This document shows positions 6,442 to 10,021 of a DNA stretch of 10,021 bases, one piece after another (the first letter of the stretch is position 1; the number at the start of each line of letters is the position of its first letter). The notes under the pieces are model-generated. The model had not been told where the DNA came from, did no database searches, and saw only the letters and a list, made by a program, of their open reading frames with translations. Source of the DNA: TMED109 sp002684605 (GTDB lineage Bacteria; Pseudomonadota; Alphaproteobacteria; TMED109); assembly GCA_913046335.1 (NCBI GenBank), contig CAJWSU010000038.1, positions 1 to 10,021 on the forward strand. Reading direction: 5' to 3'. A program made the position numbers and the translations under genes.

Positions 6442-7275
6442 CAAACAAAACATGCAATATTAGCATTACGTGGCCTCACATATAGAGAGACTGTAAAGTT
6501 TTTTCATCAAAAAAGCCGGTTGTTATCAGCATTTGTAAGACCTGCACTTTGGCTTTTTGTTTTTGCTGCTGGAGTTGGATCTGTTACCGGAGTAGACCCT
6601 GGATTAAATAATCCTTATCCTATTCAAAATGTTAATTATTTTGAATATATAGTCCCAGGGCTTATAGGTATGGTATTATTGTTTAGTGGAATGCAATCCT
6701 CTTTATCCATGGTTTATGATAGAGAAATGGGAGTAATGCGGTTATTATTAACTACACCATTACCTAGGTGGTACCTATTAACTGCAAAACTATTATCTGG
6801 AACTTTCTTATCTGTTATTCAAGCTTATGTTTTTCTAATTATTTGTGTTCCAATTGTTAACCTTATAGTTAATTTTTCAACACCTATAATAGGATGGTTA
6901 TATATTTTGCCTGCAACAATTTTATTTGGAATGATGCTAGGAGCATTAGGGTTATTAATATCGGTATATATAAAACAATTAGAAAACTTCGCTGGCACTA
7001 TGAATTTTGTTATTTTTCCCATGTTTTTTATATCTTCCGCATTGTATCCCTTATGGCGTTTAAAAGATAATGGAGCAGAATTTGTTTGGTGGATCGCAAA
7101 TATAAACCCATTTACTTATGGTGTTGAATTAGTTAGATGGGCTTCTCTTGGCCAAATATATGTTCCTGGTTTATTAGTTACTTTACTTTGTACAATCCTA
7201 TTTCTTACTTTTGCAACTATAGGTTATGACCCTCAAAGAGGTATGGCAAAAAAAGGTAAAGGTAAACCTAGCTAA
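6439..7275 (+). CDS. pedC: Ped/Lut-type ABC-2 family permease (PedC-like)
   Basis: Inner-membrane subunit of the PQQ-associated ABC system (PedC, LutF-like), an ABC-2 type permease of 278 residues. It has an N-terminal cytoplasmic amphipathic segment and about six membrane helices at roughly 30-50, 70-90, 115-140, 153-177, 185-205 and 243-263. Family signatures are FVRPALWLFVFAAGVG (32-47), VYDREMGVMRLLLTTPLPRW (92-111) and NPFTYGVELVRW (223-234). It ends in a lysine-rich cytoplasmic tail. The start is TTG, supported by a good Shine-Dalgarno. Its ATPase is the 241-residue protein encoded at 3490-4215. ABC-2 permeases usually export, whereas the ped/lut system is credited with import of rare-earth elements, so the direction of transport is not settled by sequence. 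Identification as an ABC-2 permease is firm, the Ped subgroup likely. Confidence 0.87.
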   Translation: MQTKHAILALRGLTYRETVKFFHQKSRLLSAFVRPALWLFVFAAGVGSVTGVDPGLNNPYPIQNVNYFEYIVPGLIGMVLLFSGMQSSLSMVYDREMGVMRLLLTTPLPRWYLLTAKLLSGTFLSVIQAYVFLIICVPIVNLIVNFSTPIIGWLYILPATILFGMMLGALGLLISVYIKQLENFAGTMNFVIFPMFFISSALYPLWRLKDNGAEFVWWIANINPFTYGVELVRWASLGQIYVPGLLVTLLCTILFLTFATIGYDPQRGMAKKGKGKPS

Positions 7276-7279
7276 ATAT

Positions 7280-7297
7280 AAAGGAGTATAATAATTG
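7280..7297 (+). promoter_or_regulatory. ribosome binding site deciding a TTG start
   Basis: AAAGGAGT at 7280-7287 precedes TTG at 7295-7297, with 8 bases between GGAG and the start. The next in-frame methionine comes at residue 16, which would cut into the first rhodanese domain, so TTG is preferred. Confidence 0.75.
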
Positions 7298-8131
7298 TTA
7301 ATTGAAGCTAGTGATTTAATAAAGCTATATAAAAATAAAATGTGGCAAAACAATGTTATTATATTAGATGCGTCTTGGTATTTGCCTATTCAAAAAAGAA
7401 ATGCCTATGAGGAGTATAAAAATAATCATATACCTCATGCTCTATACTTTGATATCGATAAAGTTTGTAATACTGAATCAGATTTACCACATACGGTACC
7501 GACAGAGTTGCAATTTACAAGAAGTATAGAAGAACTAGGAATAAATAATAAAAGTAATATTGTATTATATTGTCATGATGGAATAGGAACTTCGCCAAGG
7601 GCTTGGTGGCTATTTAAATTATTTGGACATAAAAATATTTCTATTTTAAATGGAGGCTTAAAAGCTTGGCTAAATATTAATGGAGAGAAAAGCACAAATA
7701 TACCTAAAGTATTTAAAAGCAAATATATTACTAAGATTAATGAAAAATTATTAGCTACTAATACTGATATAATAGATTCTCTTAATAAAAATAAACATCA
7801 AGTAGTAGATGCAAGATCAATAGAAAGATTTACAGGTAAAGAAGAAGAGCCAAGACCAGGGCTTCAAAAAGGACACATTCCAAATTCTATAAATATACCA
7901 TTTAATTTGTTTTTTAATAATGGTTACTTTATTAAAGACAAGGAAATTCGAGATTTACTTGATAATAATAATTTTAATTATAATAAAAACATTATATCCA
8001 GCTGTGGTTCTGGAGTTACTGCTTGCGTCCTAGCATTTGCATTAGAGCTTATTGGGAAAAAAAATTGGCAGGTTTATGATGGATCTTGGAGTGAATGGGG
8101 TTTAAATAAAGAAAATATGATAGAAAAATAA
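7295..8131 (+). CDS. sseA: 3-mercaptopyruvate/thiosulfate sulfurtransferase (two-domain rhodanese)
   Basis: Cytoplasmic sulfurtransferase of two tandem rhodanese domains, 278 residues, the normal length for SseA. It moves sulfur from 3-mercaptopyruvate or thiosulfate onto an active-site cysteine and then to an acceptor. The N-terminal inactive domain (about 5-128) shows VIILDASWYLP, HIPHALYFDID and YCHDGIGTSPRAWWLFKLFGH with a closing NGGLKAW. The C-terminal catalytic domain (about 155-275) has VDARSIERFTG, EPRPGLQKGHIPNS and the loop SCGSGVTAC with Cys237. CGSGV[TS]A loops are typical of mercaptopyruvate sulfurtransferases, whereas thiosulfate rhodaneses usually have CRKGVTA. There is no signal peptide. 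It follows the permease by 19 bases and looks like the last gene of the operon; a link with the transporters is not obvious. It is distinct from the CXXCW-motif rhodanese-like proteins often seen in PQQ clusters. Confidence 0.9.
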   Translation: MLIEASDLIKLYKNKMWQNNVIILDASWYLPIQKRNAYEEYKNNHIPHALYFDIDKVCNTESDLPHTVPTELQFTRSIEELGINNKSNIVLYCHDGIGTSPRAWWLFKLFGHKNISILNGGLKAWLNINGEKSTNIPKVFKSKYITKINEKLLATNTDIIDSLNKNKHQVVDARSIERFTGKEEEPRPGLQKGHIPNSINIPFNLFFNNGYFIKDKEIRDLLDNNNFNYNKNIISSCGSGVTACVLAFALELIGKKNWQVYDGSWSEWGLNKENMIEK

Positions 8132-9400
8132 TTATATACCTGCTTTAGGGTCTTTAAATATAGTATTATCAAAACTATTTTCTGATTTACTTACAATTAA
8201 AGAGACCATACTATCCCCTGTAATATTGACAGAAGTTCTCATCATATCGAGCAATCTATCTATACCAATTATTAATGCTACCCCTTCTACAGGAAGTCCA
8301 ACCTGAGTTAATACCATAGTAAGCATAATTAATCCAACTCCAGGAACACCAGCCGTTCCAATTGAAGCAAGAGTAGCAGTTAGAATAACAGCTAAATAAT
8401 CTCCTATACTTAAATCTACTGCATACACAGTTGCAATAAATACAGTTGCAACGCCTTGCATTATAGCCGTCCCATCCATATTTATAGTAGCGCCTAAAGG
8501 AACAGTAAATGATGCAATTGCCTTATTAACTCCTAACCTTTTTACAACTGTGTTTAAAGTTACGGGAATTGTTGCATTTGATGAAGCTGTACTAAAAGCA
8601 AAAACTATAGCTGTACGCATTTTTTTTAAAAAGAGAATTGGAGAAACTTTTCCGATAAATTTTAAAAAAAATGAATATGTTAACAAAACATGCAGCAGCA
8701 GAACAATAGTTACAGTTATAAAATAAGAAGCTAAAGGTACTATCATTGACATACCTTGCGTTGAAAATGTTTTTGCAATTAGAAAAAATACACCAATAGG
8801 TGCAAATTTCATAACTATTGAAACCATTGACATCATGATGTCATTTAAACTTTGCAATCCCCTTTTAAAAGGTTCAGCATTCTTTCCAGTTACTATAATT
8901 GCAATACCTAAAATAATGGCAAATAAAATTATTTGAAGCATTTCTCCTTCCGCCATCGCAAGTATAGGATTTGAAGGAATTATTGAAGTTATAACTGATG
9001 ATAATGCTGGGGCATCCTTAGCTATAAAAGCAACTGATTCTTTTATCTCAAAACCTTGTCCTGGATTAATAATTATTGAAAGTATAATAGCCAATGATAT
9101 GGCAACGGCCGTTGTTATTAAATATATAAAAATTGCTTTTATGCCAATTCTTCCCATTAAAGCCAAATCACCTAATGAGGTGATTCCAACAGTAATTGAA
9201 CAAAAAACTAAAGGAACTACTAACATTTTTAAACTATTTACAAAAAGCTTACCAATAACATCGAAAAGCCCATTAGATAAATATTCATTTATTATGCTAT
9301 GATAAGCCTCTATATTATTTAATATGACACCTATTATAGCGCCGGCAAGCATTGAGACTAATATTTTTTGGGTAAAGGATAAGTTTGTATACAATGACAT
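8132..9400 (-). CDS. dicarboxylate/amino acid:cation symporter (glutamate/aspartate type)
   Basis: Sodium- or proton-coupled symporter of the DAACS/SLC1 family (GltPh, GltP, DctA relatives), 422 residues in the inner membrane. The C-terminal transport core is intact: hairpin HP1 with FSTASSNATIPVT (269-281), TM7 motif NMDGT (307-311), HP2 SIGTAGVPGVG (347-357) and TM8 with D385, R388, N392 and D396. These match GltPh D394, R397, N401 and D405, which hold substrate and sodium. The arginine matching R397 favours an acidic substrate such as aspartate, glutamate or a C4-dicarboxylate; neutral amino acid transporters lack it. HP1 has SSNAT where SSSxT is usual. The stop codon abuts the sulfurtransferase stop on the other strand with no base between. 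I see no clear Shine-Dalgarno before the ATG, so a very short leader is possible. Confidence 0.93.
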   Translation of the reverse strand: MSLYTNLSFTQKILVSMLAGAIIGVILNNIEAYHSIINEYLSNGLFDVIGKLFVNSLKMLVVPLVFCSITVGITSLGDLALMGRIGIKAIFIYLITTAVAISLAIILSIIINPGQGFEIKESVAFIAKDAPALSSVITSIIPSNPILAMAEGEMLQIILFAIILGIAIIVTGKNAEPFKRGLQSLNDIMMSMVSIVMKFAPIGVFFLIAKTFSTQGMSMIVPLASYFITVTIVLLLHVLLTYSFFLKFIGKVSPILFLKKMRTAIVFAFSTASSNATIPVTLNTVVKRLGVNKAIASFTVPLGATINMDGTAIMQGVATVFIATVYAVDLSIGDYLAVILTATLASIGTAGVPGVGLIMLTMVLTQVGLPVEGVALIIGIDRLLDMMRTSVNITGDSMVSLIVSKSENSFDNTIFKDPKAGI

Positions 9401-9463
9401 AGTTGAACCAATTCAATTATAAATTTATATCTTATATAATAAAATAAAATAGAGAAAAAATAT
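9401..9463. promoter_or_regulatory. divergent promoter region between symporter and metC
   Basis: The 63-base gap holds a TATAAT for each direction. On the plus strand it lies at 9435-9440, with TTCAAT at 9412-9417 as a weak -35 (17-bp spacing) and a start near 9447. On the minus strand it is the complement of 9416-9421, with a start near 9409 and a leader of about 10 bases. The two promoters would overlap, so they may compete. AGAG at 9451-9454 is a weak ribosome binding site for metC. Confidence 0.5.
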
Positions 9464-10021
9464 ATGAATAATAAAAAATATAAAAATGACACAAAAATAA
9501 TTTTAGCTGGGAAAGATAGGAACAATAAAACTAGCTTTGTAAATAGTCCTATATACAAAGGCTCAACAGTTCTGTTTAAAAATGTTGGAGCTATGAAGAA
9601 AAGTATTAAAAATAAAAATACACAAATATTATCTTATGGAAGATTTGGAAATCCGACTACTTTTGAATTTGAAAAAGCTATAGCAAAAATTGATGAGGGC
9701 TATTCTGCAGTTGCAACTGCATCAGGTACTGCTGCAATAGTTGCCTCATTAATAGCTGTATTAAAAACAGGTGACCATATATTAATGACAGATAGCGCCT
9801 ATGGAGTATCACGAAACCTTGCAAAAGGTTTACTAAGTAATATGGGTATTGCTACAACTTTCTATAAACCAAATATAGGAAAAGAGATAGCTAATTTAAT
9901 AAAACCTAATACTAAAGTAATATTTATGGAATCTCCAGGTTCTCTTACTTTTGAGATTCAAGATATTCCGATGTTAGTAGAATTAGCAAAAAAATATAAT
10001 TTAATAACTATAATTGATAAT
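9464..10021 (+). CDS. metC: cystathionine beta-lyase, N-terminal part (runs off the window)
   Basis: PLP-dependent Cys/Met metabolism enzyme, 186 residues visible of a usual 390 or so. Cystathionine beta-lyase splits cystathionine into homocysteine, pyruvate and ammonia in methionine synthesis. The N-terminus matches the family plan: NSPIYKGSTVLF at 27-38, YGRFGNPTT at 58-66 (the Tyr-Gly-Arg binds cofactor phosphate across the dimer), the phosphate-binding ASGTAA at 86-91, Tyr113 that stacks on PLP, and ESPGSLTFEIQDI at 156-168. The window ends at IIDN, whose Asp185 should contact the PLP ring nitrogen; the PLP lysine lies beyond. ESPGS...EIQD favours MetC over cystathionine gamma-synthase or homocysteine sulfhydrylases, but those relatives cannot be fully excluded from half a protein. 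The start ATG at 9464 has a weak AGAG upstream. Confidence 0.88.
   Translation, partial: MNNKKYKNDTKIILAGKDRNNKTSFVNSPIYKGSTVLFKNVGAMKKSIKNKNTQILSYGRFGNPTTFEFEKAIAKIDEGYSAVATASGTAAIVASLIAVLKTGDHILMTDSAYGVSRNLAKGLLSNMGIATTFYKPNIGKEIANLIKPNTKVIFMESPGSLTFEIQDIPMLVELAKKYNLITIIDN

Noticed and set aside
7295..8131. Sulfurtransferase as the PQQ-associated CXXCW protein
   Set aside because: No CXXCW motif and no signal peptide; the CGSGVTAC loop and two-domain length match mercaptopyruvate sulfurtransferases.
9358..9558. Small hydrophobic frame on the minus strand overlapping the symporter start and metC
   Set aside because: It overlaps two well-supported genes, lacks a ribosome binding site, and its hydrophobicity follows from reading A/T-rich DNA in reverse.

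Overview
The window comes from an AT-rich bacterial genome. It opens with the 5' third of a 16S rRNA gene on the minus strand. Signatures such as CTTGAGAGTTTGATCCTGG at the 5' end and ATACGCCCTAAGGGGGAAAG in the V2 area read as alphaproteobacterial. Low GC, very short intergenic gaps and overlapping genes suggest a streamlined, probably aquatic alphaproteobacterium of the Pelagibacterales or HIMB59/AEGEAN-169 kind. That placement is inference from reading the sequence and was not searched.

Layout: 1-321 is 16S rRNA (minus, running off the left edge at about E. coli position 341). 322-660 is its transcribed leader and promoter. It has a consensus -35/-10 pair with 17-bp spacing, a GC-rich discriminator, a boxA-like antitermination element and several hairpins, two of which are near-identical GNRA-loop hairpins in tandem. 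663-939 is very AT-rich DNA separating the rRNA operon from a divergent protein-coding operon.

940-8131 is a tight run of eight plus-strand genes, with gaps of at most 20 bases or short overlaps. The first three genes encode a complete importer of the nitrate/sulfonate/taurine (SsuABC/TauABC-like) class: binding protein, permease, ATPase. The next four encode the parts of the PQQ-catabolism-associated ABC system known as PedA1A2BC in Pseudomonas and as part of the lut cluster in Methylobacterium/Methylorubrum: ATPase, seven-bladed YVTN beta-propeller, type-1 periplasmic binding protein, and ABC-2 type permease. In those organisms the system supports growth with lanthanide-dependent alcohol dehydrogenases, so a rare-earth handling role is the best inference here. 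The last gene is a two-domain 3-mercaptopyruvate sulfurtransferase-like rhodanese. No PQQ dehydrogenase, lanthanide-binding protein or TonB receptor lies in the window.

8132-9400 (minus) is a glutamate/aspartate-type dicarboxylate:cation symporter, convergent with the operon and separated from it by no bases. 9464 to the right edge (plus) is the N-terminal half of cystathionine beta-lyase (MetC), divergent from the symporter across a 63-base promoter region.

The main point of interest is the apparent co-transcription of an SsuABC-like importer of unknown substrate with a lanthanide-type Ped/Lut ABC system and a sulfurtransferase. The structured rRNA leader is the second.
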